Part shown: positions 1 to 13,800 of the stretch, in pieces | How the letters are laid out: every line of letters starts with the position of its first letter | Position numbering within the stretch: position 1 is the first letter of the stretch | Source: Danio rerio | Taxonomy: Eukaryota; Chordata; Actinopteri; Cypriniformes; Danionidae | Length of the DNA: 64,000 bases | Assembly (NCBI RefSeq): GCF_049306965.1 | Contig: NC_133183.1 | Coordinates: 21,331,001-21,395,000 of the forward strand | Direction of reading: 5' to 3' | Made by a program: the position numbers and the translations under genes | Notes under the pieces: generated by a model | Seen by the model: the letters and a program-made list of their open reading frames with translations, nothing else | Databases searched by the model: none | Told to the model about the DNA's origin: nothing

Positions 1-368
1 TTTTATTTTTTTAAAAATCATTTTAACAACAAACGTGTTAGCCCCTTTAAGCAAATTTTTTTTCCGACTGTCTACAGAACAAACCATCGTTATACAATAA
101 CTTGCCTAATTACCCTAACCAACCTAGTTAACCTAATGAACCTAGTTAAGGCTTTAAATGTTACTAAGCTAGATAGAAGTGTCTTGAAAAACATCTAGTA
201 AAATATTGTTTACTGTCATCAGGGCAAAGATAAAATAAATCAGTTATTAGAGATGAGTTATTAAAACTATTATGATTAGAAAGGTGTTGAAAATAATCTT
301 CTCAGCATTAAATAGACATTTGGGGAAAAAATAAACAGGGGGGCTAACAATTCTGACTTCCACTGTAG
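1..368. mobile_element. Non-autonomous DNA transposon (MITE-like), one end
   Basis: The right end reads GGGGGGCTAACAATTCTGAC followed by TTCCACTGTA. This matches the terminal repeat of an abundant zebrafish family with ends of the type CAGTTGAAGTCAGAATTATT. The body, with a run of CCTAACCAACCTAGTTAACC-like motifs and an A/T-rich core, fits that family from memory. The left end lies outside the window. Related fragments are at 23009-23109 and 36896-37160. Confidence 0.6.
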
Positions 369-740
369 GTCCTGGGCCATTTAGTGATTTATAAACAAGT
401 AATAATACTTTAAATCTATTCTGAATGTAACTGGGAGCCAGTGCAAAGATCTGAGGACAGATGTGATGTGCTCGGACTTTCTGGTTCTGGTCAGAATCCT
501 GGCAACAGAATTCTGTATGAGATGCAACTGTCTGTCTTTTTGGAAAAGTATGAGGACTCCATTACAGTAATCCATCCTGCTGCTGATAAAAGCATAAACA
601 AGTTTCTTTAAGTTCTGACTGAGAACAAAGCATCTAATTATTGCAATGTTTTTGACATGATAGTATGCTGATTTAGTTACTGCTTTGACATGACTACTGA
701 AAATCAGATCTGACTCCAGAATCACATGACTCTTGACCTT
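369..740 (-). mobile_element. LINE fragment, C-terminal end of reverse transcriptase ORF
   Basis: The minus strand encodes about 114 residues typical of the end of a CR1/L2/Rex-type non-LTR reverse transcriptase. Recognisable pieces are SSRMDYCNGVL, LHLIQNSVARILTRTRK and LRSLHWLPVTFRID. The fragment stops where the reading frame drifts at FINH, and no endonuclease or catalytic RT palm is present. It is a 5'-truncated dead copy. The clade within CR1/L2/Rex is not resolved. Confidence 0.75.
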
Positions 741-900
741 ATTATTTTTTTTTTGACCCCTAGAGCCAAGTTACGCATTCACCTTGAGTATAAAAAAACA
801 TTACAGCAAAGTCATTATTTCTTTATTATTATTATTTTTATTATTATTATTAGTATTATTAATGATTTACCCTTTTATTTTAAACCCCTCTTATCATCAT

Positions 901-1043
901 ATTCATTCATTTATTCATTTTCTTTTCAGCTTAGTCCCTTTATTAATCAGGGGTCGCCACAGTGGAATAAACAGCCAACTTATCCAGCATAGGTTTTACA
1001 CAACGAATGCCCTTCCAGCTGCAATTTAGCACTGGGAAACACC
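901..1043 (-). mobile_element. DANA-family SINE, truncated
   Basis: It shows the SINE 3' region in reverse: CTTAGTCCCTTTATTAATCA, then GGGGTCGCCACAGTGGAAT, then ATGCCCTTCCAGCTGCAA and ACTGGGAAACACC. The tRNA-like head is missing. ATTCATTC repeats at the plus-strand left end are the SINE tail. Confidence 0.8.
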
Positions 1044-2377
1044 AAGTAATCATTGTTTTCATGACAAAAATGCAGGGTTCCACGCAATTTATTTATGCCG
1101 TCCCAATACAAAGTGTTTAAGAGAAATTGTAATAAAACAACTATATCAGCTTATAATAATTAGGTCTTGGAGGTCTTATGTGTTATATTACAATTCCCAA
1201 CGAGGCCAAAAGGTGAATTTCATATCGAAATACTTATATTTTTATTAATAAAAAGATGCTTAATTTTGTAGTTAGCTATTAAAACACGCAAAAAAAAGAA
1301 AGTAACGCTGTAGCTATACAGTACACATGAAGTGGTCACTATAATATCATAATATATTTACACTATTAAAAATAAAGGTTTGTTATTATTGGCATTGAAG
1401 ACTCAAAGCGTTACATCTATTTTATACTCAATTTAGATTTTTTAAATGTTCACTGTGAAACTGTGTTTTTAGTTTTTCATGGCGTCTTTATTCGTTAAGG
1501 CAAACATAGTTAAATTGGCATACATCTTAGAGAAATCTTGTAGGATTTTTAAGCAAAGTGCCAGGTTTTTCTCATTCAGTTTTTCCATAGTGGCTGATGA
1601 ATTCAATAAAAACATAGTCTCATTAGCAACCTCACACATCAGCTTACAGAAGATCTGTTTTTAAAGGATTGTTCATTTACTATTAAAAATCCATTTCCTT
1701 GTATGAAACAGAGTGGGAATTTTTATTTTATTTCAGGCAGCCAACTTTATAAGCATTAAAGCATATTAATGGTTCTTTTAGTTAACAGAATGACTAGAAT
1801 CATGATAGGACTCTGCTTTGGGAAACAGTCTTACACAACAACTGTTCAGTGAGCTGTCAAACCAGATCATTCAGGGTCTGACAAAACTGAAAGAATTTGT
1901 TTTCAGAAATGATTAATGGATCTCGTAAACCACTCTAAAAAAAAATGGTTTATTCATGGTTTATTGAATAAAACCATGAATAATGCAAGCCAGACCTGTC
2001 TGAAAATGCAAGCTGAACTCGTCTGAAAAAGACGAACTTGTCTGAAAAAGATCATGTTAAGCTCAGTAAGTTAGTGAGAGAAATTAATCAAGAATCACAG
2101 ACTTGCTTGAATAACTAATAATTTGTTCACAAATCAAACAGTCCTAAAGTCAGTGTCATAAATTGGCTATATGTAAAATTGATTACAGTATTTAATAGCT
2201 ATAAAATGTATATAAAAAACATGTCAAAAAGAGAAAGATTTCTGATGTGCGCGTCTGAGGGACAATTTACTCTACCATATCTCATTTGTGAATGTAAGTG
2301 AAGCAATGCAAATGATTCTGTGGATCATAAAAATGGCAATATGGTAAATAGCAGCACCTAGGTTACATTCATACTAT
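1044..2377. other. Non-coding, no recognised feature
   Basis: AT-rich sequence. The one open frame (1479-1664, plus) has no recognisable domain, no splice context and composition like its surroundings. I see nothing in it that supports a gene. Confidence 0.5.
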
Positions 2378-2617
2378 ATAGACCATTTTGAGAGATGTTA
2401 ACAAAAACAATTGTCCCAACTCATTTCCTGTTTTACACTTTTAATTTCTATAGCTTCCGAAAATCCAAAAAGAGCCACATATTGAAAAATAATGTTATTA
2501 TAGCTGTTTTAACATTAAGTTATGATTGAATTGCCTCTTGTTACAGTTAAGAATTAGTTTGATTACAGACAGGAAATGTTCATGGGACATTGAGATCACC
2601 ACATTCAAATGGTCTAT
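2378..2617. mobile_element. Small inverted-repeat element (MITE)
   Basis: The ends are inverted copies: ATAGACCATTTTGAGAGATG at the left and, on the other strand, ATAGACCATTTGAATGTGGT at the right. The interior is about 200 bp and non-coding. Superfamily not determined. Confidence 0.5.
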
Positions 2618-3044
2618 TAACTAAAGAATGCTACATGGATCAGACGTCATTAAACAAGTCAAATATGGAAGGTGATTGGGGCCAAAAGCCTTTAAACAAA
2701 ACTAAATTTCATCAAGAACATGCACAGTATGAATGTTTAAAGGGGTAGTTGTTATAGAGTTAGTGTGCAAAAGTTTGTAACCATATAGAAGTCATTGTGT
2801 GACAGTTAACTCATAATCTGGACACTCAGAGCTGCTGAACAATATTGGGGAAAAAATTACATTACAATATTTGGACTTTCTCTGATTTATATTGAGATAC
2901 AATCATTTTTGATCATTTTCGATTGATTAGGATGATTTTCAAGGGGAATGCTTCTGCTTAAAAGATAATAAACAACAAGCATAGATAAATTTGATAGAAC
3001 AAAGATACAAATGTAGGAGTCTAACAGTATTGCGGAACAGAAAT

Positions 3045-3290
3045 AACAGCTTGATCTCACGAGGAAAAGTAAGTATTTTACGTTTCGTCAGTTTAGTGGC
3101 TATTTCGTATGAATTTGTATGAGTTCAGTCGTATGAAAATGTACGATTTTAAAAAGGAGATGTGGCACCCAACCCCAACCGTCATTGGGTGATGAGCAAA
3201 TCGTACTAAATTGTACAAATTAGATCGGATGAATTCATCCGAATTAGCCATTAAATCAAAAAGTTTCGAATTGCCATGAGATTGTGTTGG
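3045..3290. mobile_element. Palindromic MITE with GATCTCACG-type ends
   Basis: It begins AACAGCTTGATCTCACGAGG and ends CATGAGATTGTGTTGG, which are inverted relative to each other. Between them are GTATGAATT/GTACGATTT repeats and the block GGCACCCAACCCCAACCGTC. I recall this structure as a common zebrafish non-autonomous DNA element. Confidence 0.6.
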
Positions 3291-4627
3291 AAATAAACCT
3301 AAATCAAATGTATAATAAAGATGAATAGTCTTTATTGTACATAAATACGATTAATCTTTGTTAAAGCTAAGTGTATTGATTCCTTGTGGCCAAATGCTTC
3401 AAACTTGCTTTTCAGTCTTAGGCTTTAGAAGCACATGCAATTGATAAACTTTCACTCATATGGTTAAACTTTTACATGACTCCTTCTGCAAAACTCGTGT
3501 TCTTAACTGTTGTACCTGGTCAACTTTAATCCTGACTTCACATTGAACATACCACGTTGTGACAATGGGCTCTATCCACAGCTAGAATTTTAAAGCCGAC
3601 AATAAACTTCCGCTGAAAGCTTAATGAGACTATTTTCAATTTCACAAGGTTGCTTTTACAGCATTGATGTTGTAATGTAATTACAATACATTCAGTTAAA
3701 TAGACTTAAGCATTCATTCATTGTTCAATCCTAAAACGGGATGAAAGACTGTTGTGACCTGGTTGTGACCACTAGCGCTGTCAGTAGCAAAAGGCTAGCA
3801 CAGAAATTTCATTGAAAATACTGGTGTGAAATAAACTGACATATTTTAAAGACGTGGTGGGGGGAAATTAAATTTAATGCAGTGCTTCTTGTCCGAACTG
3901 AGACCCACTTCATATTGTATATCTAACAGGCAGTGAAGATTACTGATTTTTAAAAAAATCAGATCTTAAACCTGACCATTTTTAAAAGGAAAGATGGGTC
4001 ACCGGAAGCCACTGCCTGGTTGAAAATTAAAAGTCTGTGTGGATATAACCTATTGTGACTTCACACATTGCTAAAATGATGTATTGTGCAGCCCTGCTCA
4101 AGACTATTTGTGTAAATGTAAGGTAAAGTAAATAATTTTCAGTTTCTTGACAGACAGGTGGATTCACTTCATAAGACCTCGACCAATGTATTGTCAGAGA
4201 CCACCAAAAGTCATTTTGTTTTTTTCTTGTATTGTACTGTATATACATTTGCAAGTAACCTTTGAATCGCCACCACTGTTTTAGCCAAACAATAAAATAA
4301 TGTTCTACTTAAGAAAAAAAAATAGGTAAAACAAGCAAATTAACGGCAAATGTTTATATTGGCCTGAACTATCCCTTTAACAGTTCTGGTCTCGGCAGAT
4401 AAATACGGGGATTCGCTTCAACAAGATCCGACTCAAGGAAACGATTCGTTTATGAATCAGACACAGCTCTCCCTAGACGTAAACATGTCTGCCATTCAAA
4501 CACACCGCCATACACACTGAACGCGCGCTAATGAAAATACTGCATATGAAAGCACAGTGACAGAAGGACACACACAGCTGCGCCACAGCAGAGACAGAGG
4601 GCGCATTGTCTGCCCTCAGGACAGAGA

Positions 4628-4670
<43 letters not shown>

Positions 4671-5100
4671 CATATACACACACGTGTACATATGCATGCA
4701 TGCCAACCAGGTGCCTTATGTTTTTTACTTGCAGTTCAGCCGTATCACGTTAAAAACAGCGAAATACCAATAACTGTCCATGCAGTGAGACACCTCAGGT
4801 TAGCCAAGCATCGATCACCCCTATTCCTGTTTTAATTATGGATGTGACTCAAAACCTAGTGCGCTTCCTACATAGACAGCATTTTGGACATCAGAGGCGT
4901 TCAATTCGGACACTTGAGATCCCCACAAACGCTGAGTACACACAGCCAGCAGCGTACAAGGTAATGAGACGCAGCCCAAACTACCACCACCATGCAGCCC
5001 AGAATAACTGTTCACAGATCAGATCAAACTGACAATGCAAAAAATAAAGAATAATTCAGAAGCCAAAATTAGGAGGCATCTACTCACCAGAAACAAAGAA
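3291..5100. other. Non-coding stretch with a CA/TA microsatellite
   Basis: Mostly AT-rich sequence with no supported gene. A (CA)n-(TA)n-(CA)n microsatellite lies at 4628-4684. Short open frames at 4027-4254 and 4557-5032 show no domain and no convincing splice signals. Confidence 0.5.
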
Positions 5101-5162
5101 AAACTAAATGCATGTAACAATTATCACAAGCACTCCACCGAATCGGCGCAGGAAACACTCAC

Positions 5163-5400
5163 TTGTCAGAAGTGACCCGCTCGGTCCACTGTCGGCGGCG
5201 GCGGAGGCTCGCGCACACACACACCCGCACACGCGCACTGGCGGACGGACGGATGGACGGGAATGAGCGCTGCTGTAGTGATGTGATGTGGAGCTCTGGC
5301 TCACAGCCCGCACTCCTGATTTGCTCGAGGAACTGCAGCCATCTTGCTGAAGCCCGAGTGACAAACCAACCAGACGCCTAGACGTAGGAGAGGAGGAACT
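5163..5400 (-). promoter_or_regulatory. CpG-rich promoter and probable non-coding first exon, minus strand
   Basis: A GC- and CpG-rich island stands out from its AT-rich surroundings. On the minus strand it contains AAGATGGCTGC (5335-5345), the YY1-type motif often found just downstream of vertebrate start sites. It ends with a good splice donor, CTGACAA|GTGAGT (donor bases 5162-5157). The only AUG in this exon opens a 13-codon frame that ends at a stop, so the exon is probably 5'UTR. The gene body would lie to the left, beyond the window. Its identity is not visible here. Confidence 0.5.
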
Positions 5401-5903
5401 AGTCAAATTATACTAAACATTTTCCCTCATCATCATCATCATCCCCAGTTGCATGTCTTGAAAAGGAGGTTGTCAGGACTCCTGGTTGCTGATGCATTTT
5501 TTTTTAAATAATTGTTTAGGACAGTAAAATTTTTCACAACTTCTTTTTCAAATAGGCTTATAATTAATATTTTTATTTTTATTGTTATGCGTGTTTCTAT
5601 GTATTTACTAGGCTATTTTAACAATAAAAAGGCAGAATTTGTTTTATTTATTTATTTTTTCAATTTAATTTACAATATAATTTACTGTTATAACAGCGAT
5701 GGTCAGCATCACTATATAATCTGTGCTACCTAATATCTAAAATAGTATCTAGATGCAGATTTTCATGCACAATTCTTTTCAAGAATTAAAAGGAACAGCA
5801 TTTATTTATTTTAGTTTTCACTTAACTGTAATTTTTGATCAATGTCATGCATCCTTGCTGGGTAAAATATTAATTGTATACTTTTATAAACAATACACTA
5901 AAC

Positions 5904-6441
5904 CAAAGATGCCCAAACTATGGCCTGCGGGCCAAAGTTGGCCCATGGTAACCTTTGATTTGGCCCACCATTCCTTCTGAGAAGAGAGTGAAGAGAATGA
6001 TGAGGATGGTTTCGATATTTTCCATTCAAATTAATTGCAACCCTTTGTTTGTTTGATTGTTAAAAGCTAACTGAAATTAAATGCATCAATTAAATGCTGT
6101 AAATGAATCAGTTTTAATGTACATACTGTCATCCGACAATGCAGAGACTTTGTTGAGCAAATCAAGTCAAAGGCAGATTGTGCTTCACTAGTGTATTCAG
6201 CATTGAACTCCATTGTGTTATAAATGTGATTTTTTTAAATGTTTTTTTATTGAAATAAGTTATTTAAATAGTAATACAGCATTAGTTAATAGATTAAAAG
6301 TAATCTTTTCTATTTATTTTAAAATATTATGAAATAAATCTGAAAATTTAGTAATTTAGTTTGGTTTATTTAGCTTCGGCCCACGGCTCTTAATGATATT
6401 TGGTTTTTATCCCTACATATGAAAAAGTTTGGGCACCCCTG
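5904..6441. mobile_element. Non-autonomous hAT element
   Basis: Left end CAAAGATGCCCAAACTATGG; right end on the other strand CAGGGGTGCCCAAACTTTTT. The element is flanked by a near-perfect 8-bp target duplication, CACTAAAC (5896-5903) and CACTACAC (6442-6449). The interior is non-coding and contains GGCCCACGG/GGCCCATGG blocks near both ends. Confidence 0.75.
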
Positions 6442-7015
6442 CACTACACAATTCAATTATAATATACATTATATAATATTTTTCATTTCATATATTAATC
6501 AACTGCATGTTTGTAGCATGGTTTCTGGCCATTTATATGTAGAAATGTAAGATTTCTGAAATCTATAATATGAGATGTCATCTTTGTGTTATAAATATAA
6601 ACTGTATTTATTTTTATAGGTTTAGTTTGGTTTAATGCTTATTTAATAGGAAGGGTGTACTGGGTGTGTGTGTGTGTACAAGTGAAATGCATCAAATCAG
6701 ATATAGAAGTGGTTATGGTAGTTCCCCAATGCTCTGTTTTGGGGCCCTTCTTATTTACGGTTTGAATTATATGTTTAGATGTTATTACTGAATATACGAT
6801 GTGTAGCTTTTGTGATAATTTATCATTTTTAACAATTGTTTTCTAACTTTAATATGTTTTACAATGTCATTTCTATGTGTGATGTGTTTTACTGTGGATG
6901 GGCAACAGTCTAGCTACTGTTTTTAATATGCACAGAGTTAAAATTTAATCAAGTTCCCCATCCCTCCATAAATATCACGTGACGTAAATGCTACCCAATA
7001 AAAAAAAGAAGCACT
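6442..7015. other. Non-coding spacer downstream of edem3
   Basis: AT-rich sequence with a short (TG)n run near 6665. I see no gene. Confidence 0.5.
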
Positions 7016-7889
7016 TATTACAACTTTCAATCAATTTTATTGAGCTTATCACGTTTCATGCCTTTTGGCATGAGCTCCTATTCAATTCATTAGCTATCAG
7101 GACAAACGGAGCATTGGCGCCCTCTGGCGGATCCTTCGCACGCCACCTTCATCCTTAAAGCGGAAAAGTCTGTCACTGACATGCAAAGTTGTCATCCATG
7201 GTCCTTTAATGCTACTCTTCCAAACACTGACCTTATGATAAAGTCATTAGCTGAATGTATAAGACCGTTAAATACTTTTAAATGTAGGAGAGTTTCTGAG
7301 CTTTCCGTTTGTATGAGACCTCCGAGGTGATCCTCTATTCAAACACAACAAACATACACACAAACACTCAGACAAACACATATATCGTTCCATTAAGGTC
7401 CTCATATTTGTTTTCATCAGACCATTGCGAACTGAGACGAAAAACAAAAAATCGAGTATGAATCCTATTTCAAAAGCAATTACTCACAGTTAAACCAGCT
7501 ATTAAATTAAGCGGTCCTTCAGATGATTAATCAGCACTGATGATTTAAGCCTGCGCCTCTATAATCAGGAAATCCATTTGTTAAAAGGAAGACAAAAAAC
7601 AGGAGCGGTTGTGTTCCCTAGGCGTGTAGAGAAAGAGACGAGTGGTAATGTGTGGGTGAGATCTGGAAAACAGTTTGTAAAGAGTTCAGAACATGAAATG
7701 TGAGTCTGAAAAAAGCCCCTGAGAACTTGCCGTAGAAAATGAGCTCTTGGAGTAAGAGTTCTTAATCACACCGGTGTGATATATATATATATATATTTAT
7801 ATATATCGTCCGTATTTGACAGATCTGATTTCTCAGTCTGCGCCATGGCTGGGATGATGTACTAGTGGAGTCCGATATGGAGAAGAATG
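7015..7889 (-). other. edem3: edem3 3' untranslated region
   Basis: This follows the edem3 stop codon on the minus strand. A canonical AATAAA polyadenylation signal lies at 7041-7036 (minus), so cleavage is expected about 15-25 bases further on. A short (TA)n run is at 7780-7806. The exact end is inferred. Confidence 0.65.
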
Positions 7890-10800
7890 TCAAAGCTCAT
7901 CCTTCTCCATTTGCTTAAATGCTTCCAAGTCCTCCTGCCAATCAGCCATCAGCGAGTCCACCGATTGGTTGTTGGAGTCTTCGTCTGCTGGAGGCTCCTC
8001 CCCTGCATCCACGGAGACGTAGCTGCCCAGTCCCTCCGCAGGCTGAACTGACTCGGAGTCGCCTGCTGTCTGTTCCTGAGTGGTCACTTGTGATTGGTCA
8101 ACGGGTTCTGAGGGGGCGGGTGAACTGTGGTCTCTCTCCTCAGTGGAACAGTCTTCTTCTTCTGCTCCATCTGTAGCTTCGAGTAAAAACAAGGGTTGGT
8201 TAAATTAATTTCAAGGGTTGTAATTCATGAGCAATCCCCAGCAGATCACATTAGGTTTGGAGAATTAACTAGGTTTTTGGAATGTCATGATACTAGAATA
8301 TAACACATTAAAATTTGACAAAATGAAAATCAAAACAGATTATGATGGTAACCAAAGCTTGACATTAACACCCACCAGCCTGCCAAATGCAGGTAGATTT
8401 CAGCCCACTAGCCACTTTCACTGGTTGAAAATAATTTTTAAACTGCCAGAGCTGCCTCGTCCCTAAAGATTAGAATGTTAGTTTAAAATTGTTTGTCAAT
8501 ATGCACGCAAATGGGATCTTACAATCAAGAAACAGCATAATTGATTTCTTTTCGCATCAACAAAAGAAAGCATATGAATACCGAATCAGTGGACAGTGCT
8601 CATGCTGCTTTCAAGAGCTTTAGATTTTTTGTAAGCAGCAGCTGTTGCCGCTTTGCTTTTACCATTTTTTGAACAGATTATTACTGGGCCTAACGTTAAC
8701 CTTGTGCACATGATCATCCTTTCACTATCGCACACAGAATGTTTTTCACCTCTTTCTTTTGCTCGTAGTTATTTTTGTTAATATGGTTTAATTATCATCC
8801 TTTACAATTACATTGTTTTAATAGGAGATTAACTCTCCATTTATCTATGGTTATCTGATGGAATAATTGTTTTAAATGTCAATAGCTTTTTTAAGAACAT
8901 TTTTGTTGAATAATAAGTGCATGTATTCAGCTATATTTAGCTTGTTTTGACACATTTTTTTTATTTGTGGCAAGGAAATAATTAGTTTGGTGTGGCCAGA
9001 GAAAAAAAAAAAGTAAATCCTTAGTGTTGAGCCCTGAAAAGTCATGCGGAATAAAATGAAAAAGTTAAGGAGGCATGTGGACATAATATATAATTTAAAT
9101 CAAGTAATTTTACCATGCCAAGGTCAAATCAATGCAAATAAAATATATTTTCCCAACAACAAAATTGTGGCTAGTGAAAAAGGCAAGTGGCTAGTAATGT
9201 TGGAAAACTACTAGTCACAGTGGCTCGTGATCAAAAATGTTAATGCCCTGGGGGTAATAATGTAAAAATTCATCATCACAGTCTCTGAAAAGAGTTTGCA
9301 TTTGAGACAGCAATAGGAATGAGAGATATTTGCTGTCTATTAGAGATCCTCTTTTCAGTTCATTTTGCTAATCGACAACCACAGCTCGTTAATCGAATAT
9401 TAACCATTAACTGGTCAGATTAATATTAAATGCTTCTAGATTTAAGACTTTTTAGATATTTGGACTAGAAATAAGAAAAGTGTTATTCGCAGTGAACATG
9501 CAATCGTCACAATGCTCATTGTAAATGCACATCCTCATCTGACATGGCACACATTGGCAAAAAAATTGCCACATTTTTGGTGCACAAAAGTGTTCTTGGA
9601 GCTTCGTATGATTAGAGTTGAACCTCTGAAGTCATTTTGAATGTTTCAACAATGTTTTTGGTTGCATTTCTATACTTCTAACATTTTGGAGGCATCGCTG
9701 TCAATGGAGGATGATAGAGCTCTCAGATTTCATCTAATACACAGGTGTCAAACGTCCTGGAGGGTCACAGCTCTGCACAGTTTAGCTTTAACCCTGACTA
9801 AACACACCTAATCAAACTAATTGAGTCCTTCAGGCTTGTTTGAAACCGGCAGGTAAGTGTGTTAAAACAGGGTTGGAACTAAAATGTGCAGAGCTGTTTG
9901 ACACCGCTGATCTAAAATATCTTGCATTGTGTTCTTAAGATAAACAAAGGCAACGACATGAGGCTGAGTAATCAATTACATCTTTTAAAAAAGTGGTTTG
10001 GATGCATGAAGGGAAAGCCAAAGAGGAGAAGTACTTACTGCCATCCAACAGGGCGCCCGGGAGGGCTTTTCCCTTAAATATGGCTTCTGCACATCCAAGT
10101 ATAAAAGTAGGGAAATGACAGAGGAGTAAAGGAAAGGAAAAACAGTTACAAACACAGAGGGAAAGAGTAATAAAAGGAAGAATAATTAGAAAGGAATGGA
10201 AAGATTCAACATGCACCACCTCTTACTGCTCGTGTCCCTATTAAGATCTTTTCATATTCATGTCTCACCTCGGTCTCGAGCTTTATCACTGAGCAGCACC
10301 TCCACTTCCTTGTATTCCTTCAGAGCCTCAAGCAGGATGTTGCCCTCTTTGTGAAACAGGAAGAGGAGAGGTAAAGTGACATCATCAGTGTTCCGTCCAT
10401 CTCCCGCCATCTGGAACAATGGGGCTGTATCACTGCTGCTGCCTTCATTGTCATCTAAACAGAAGAGACCAAAAAATATATATATTAGCACAGATTTATT
10501 CTAGATGAAGCAGTGGTTAAAGCTAGACACAAAACTATTGAAAACAAAGGGAATAAAGCTATATACACAATACATACATTATTAGAGTTTCTGCAGGTGG
10601 TAACAAGTCAAATTTAAGACTTTACAAGACATTTTTAAAACCTTTATGAATGAAACGTCAGACTTACACAGGGCTATAGACTACGAATTCTTTTTTTCTA
10701 ATGGCCTATTTAAAAATTAAAAAACATAAAAACAAATGTTATTGTAAAGATGGTAATTATACCACATTTGTAAATGGAGTTAATAAACAAACTTTTATAA

Positions 10801-13800
10801 AAGTTGTATTGAGATGCAGAGTTAGTAATTGGATTTATGTTTGCCTGATTTGGTTTGAACTTAGAACTTTACATAGACATAGGCAAATTAAGCCCATTTT
10901 AAAATGATTTAAGACCTTCAACACAATATTTCAGTGATTTTAAAACGTTTTTTGAAACGTTTAAAACCCAGCGAATACTCTAATTTTAGAATAAATAAAT
11001 AAGATTATGATTTATATTTAGAAACATTCAAAGGTTGTCTTAGAAATAAATACATTTTAAGTTGACAAATTAAACTAGCTAAAATACAGTACACAAAAAA
11101 AAATATGAACAAAAATTGAAATATTTAAGATAATAAAAACACTCAAGTGCAAGCAAAAAAAATCAGGGGGTTCTGAACAAATGTTAAGAGGAATAAATAA
11201 ATAAATATTTAAAGAAGAAAATGTATTTTTAGGGCTGTTGACATTACTGTAAAACTGCTGTTACAATATTATTAATATTACTACACTAAACTGAACTAAA
11301 CCGAACTTCAACTCAGTGGCAGAGTTTCAATTTACTTGAACTTCTATGTTAAGCTGCTTTGACACAATCTACATTGTAAAAGGAGTGTATAAATAAACAT
11401 AAATGGAAATCAATGGAATTAAGTTGAACTTAAATTTGAACTTAAATTCCACATGAATAACACATTAGTAACATCAACGACAAAATAAAAATGTCCGGTC
11501 AAAAAGTATTACCCTCATGACTATGAAAAATCAACAGAATGTCTAAACCAGGGGTGCTCAAACTTGGTCCAGGAGGGCCATTGTTCTGCAGAAATTAGTT
11601 CCAACCGCAATCATGCACAACTGAGCTAGCTAATCAGGCTCTTACTAGGCTTTCTAGAAACTGCTTTGTTCAGGTAAGTTGGAGCTACCCACCCCTAATA
11701 TAATTATAATTATATATATATAATTTGTCTATGTTTTTCAAATACTTTTGAAATTGATGTTTTATGTACCAAAATGTTAATAAAAAGATTTGGAAAAAAA
11801 AGAGCGTTAAACACCAAATTCTAGTCCTACAAGACTTTTAGCAATTTAATAAACAGTAAATATTTCTTAGATGATATTTTAACAATTGAGCTTGAACAGC
11901 TTTTTAAAAGAGGATCATTACATTTAGTGAACCCTAAAGTATTTCTCACCAATGACAATTCCTCCGATGGCTCCAGCTTTCTGCACATGCCTTGCCTTTT
12001 CTGCAAACATGCACTGGCCTCTCTGCAGCAGAGCGATACGACCTGCCACAATCTCACCATTACTCAACTCAGAACAGCCATTATAGGGCTCTGCTACAGT
12101 CACAAACCCACGCACCTGAGGTAGAGGGGAAAAAGAGAACAGTATGACTAATAAATGGACTCCCTTTAGCTAGAAAAGACCAAGAATGACACAGAAATAG
12201 CCGGTGAGAAAGTTTTATCATAAAAGGTCAGCGTTAATCATTCTCACTCCAGAGCTGCTTTTGGAAAGGTCCATTCCAAACTGTGCGGGGCCTGCGGTCA
12301 GAACCACTCTGCCGAAAAAGGGGTGTGAGACGATCTGAACAGCACGTGGAGGAAGCTGTTCTTTCTGCTGCTGGCTAGAAAGCTCCATCATTTCCTGCAT
12401 AAAGCGCATGCCGTCCTCTGCAGCAACTGCACTCACCGCCTGGAGAGAGGAAGAACAGGACTTGAGTTGCAGATTCAAAATACTAACTGCATTTTCTCAT
12501 GTAAATTATTTTAATAAATTAAATGTTTTTCAGATAATGATAACTACACAACTTTTTGTCAAGAAGTGTGTTTTGTACAAGCACATTGGCTGGTTTATGC
12601 TTTTGTATTGATTGGTGCTGGGCAAAAATGAATAGCATCCAAAATGAAAGTGTTTTGATATGATTTAAGTGTGTGTACTGTGTATATTTGTTATGCATAT
12701 AAATACACTCAGACATGCATATATTAAAGAAAGTGTTTATTTATATATGTTTTGTTACGTTTTATTTGTATGTATGTGTGTATATCACATATACAGAACA
12801 TATTTATACAACAGTCCTGTGTGGTTCTTGAATCTGATTAGCTGATAGCCATGCAATATTCTGCAAATAACAGCACTTGTCCAGCCTCTTAACCCCCTTC
12901 ACTCCTGTGTATTACTCCACCCACATACAGCAACAAGCAAAGGACACTCTACAGTTTGACAAGTATTGCTTGATGTGAATGAATGGTGGAAAAAAGGAGT
13001 TTCTCATACAAAAGGGTTTTTTAGACTCTCCATGTTTGGTTTTCTTTTTTATATACACGATGATGCCATGGAAAATTTGTAATAATGCAATATCACACAA
13101 GTAGCAGTACAATATGGCTGTATATCGTCACTGGTGGGACACTTAGCAACGCACACGACCCACCACTGCCAGTATACAGCCATAAAACAAGAGTAGCAGT
13201 GCGATATCGCTCATATATAGCACACACACAGACACACACACAGACACAGACACACACAGACAGACACACAGACACAGACACAGACACACACAAACACGCA
13301 CACGCACACGCACACGCACACACACATATATATATATATATACATTCATTCGTTCACTTTCTTTCTGCCTTAGTCCCTTTATCAATCCGGGGTCGCCACA
13401 GCAGAATGAACCGCCAACTTATCATATGTTTCACACAGCGGATGCCCTTCCAGCTGCAATCCATACACTACAGACAATTTAGCCAACGCAATTCACCTGT
13501 ACTGCATGTCTTTGGATTGTGGGGGAAACCAGAGCACCCGGAGGAAACCCACGCAAACACGGGGAGAACATGCAAACTGCACATAGATACGCCAACTGAA
13601 TCAGCCGAAGCCCGAACCAGCGACTTTCTTGCTGTGAGGCGACAGCACTACCTACTGCGCCATTGGATAATTTATTCAAACGATTCATTCAAAATAGCTA
13701 ATTACTTTAGCACACTGTTTCTCAATCCTGTACCTGGAGGCACACCAACAATACATGTTTTTGGATGTCTCCCTTAACTAACCCATTCATTTAAGGTTTT

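Noticed and set aside
4557-5032. Small plus-strand genes near the CA repeat
   Set aside because: Short frames spanning microsatellite and island sequence with no splice logic or homology.
5104-5406. 100-residue Ser-rich protein on the minus strand
   Set aside because: It overlaps the CpG-rich first exon and reads through its splice donor. Composition explains the frame.
13085-13777. 230-codon plus-strand gene
   Set aside because: It is a read-through of a (CA)n microsatellite and a reversed DANA SINE.
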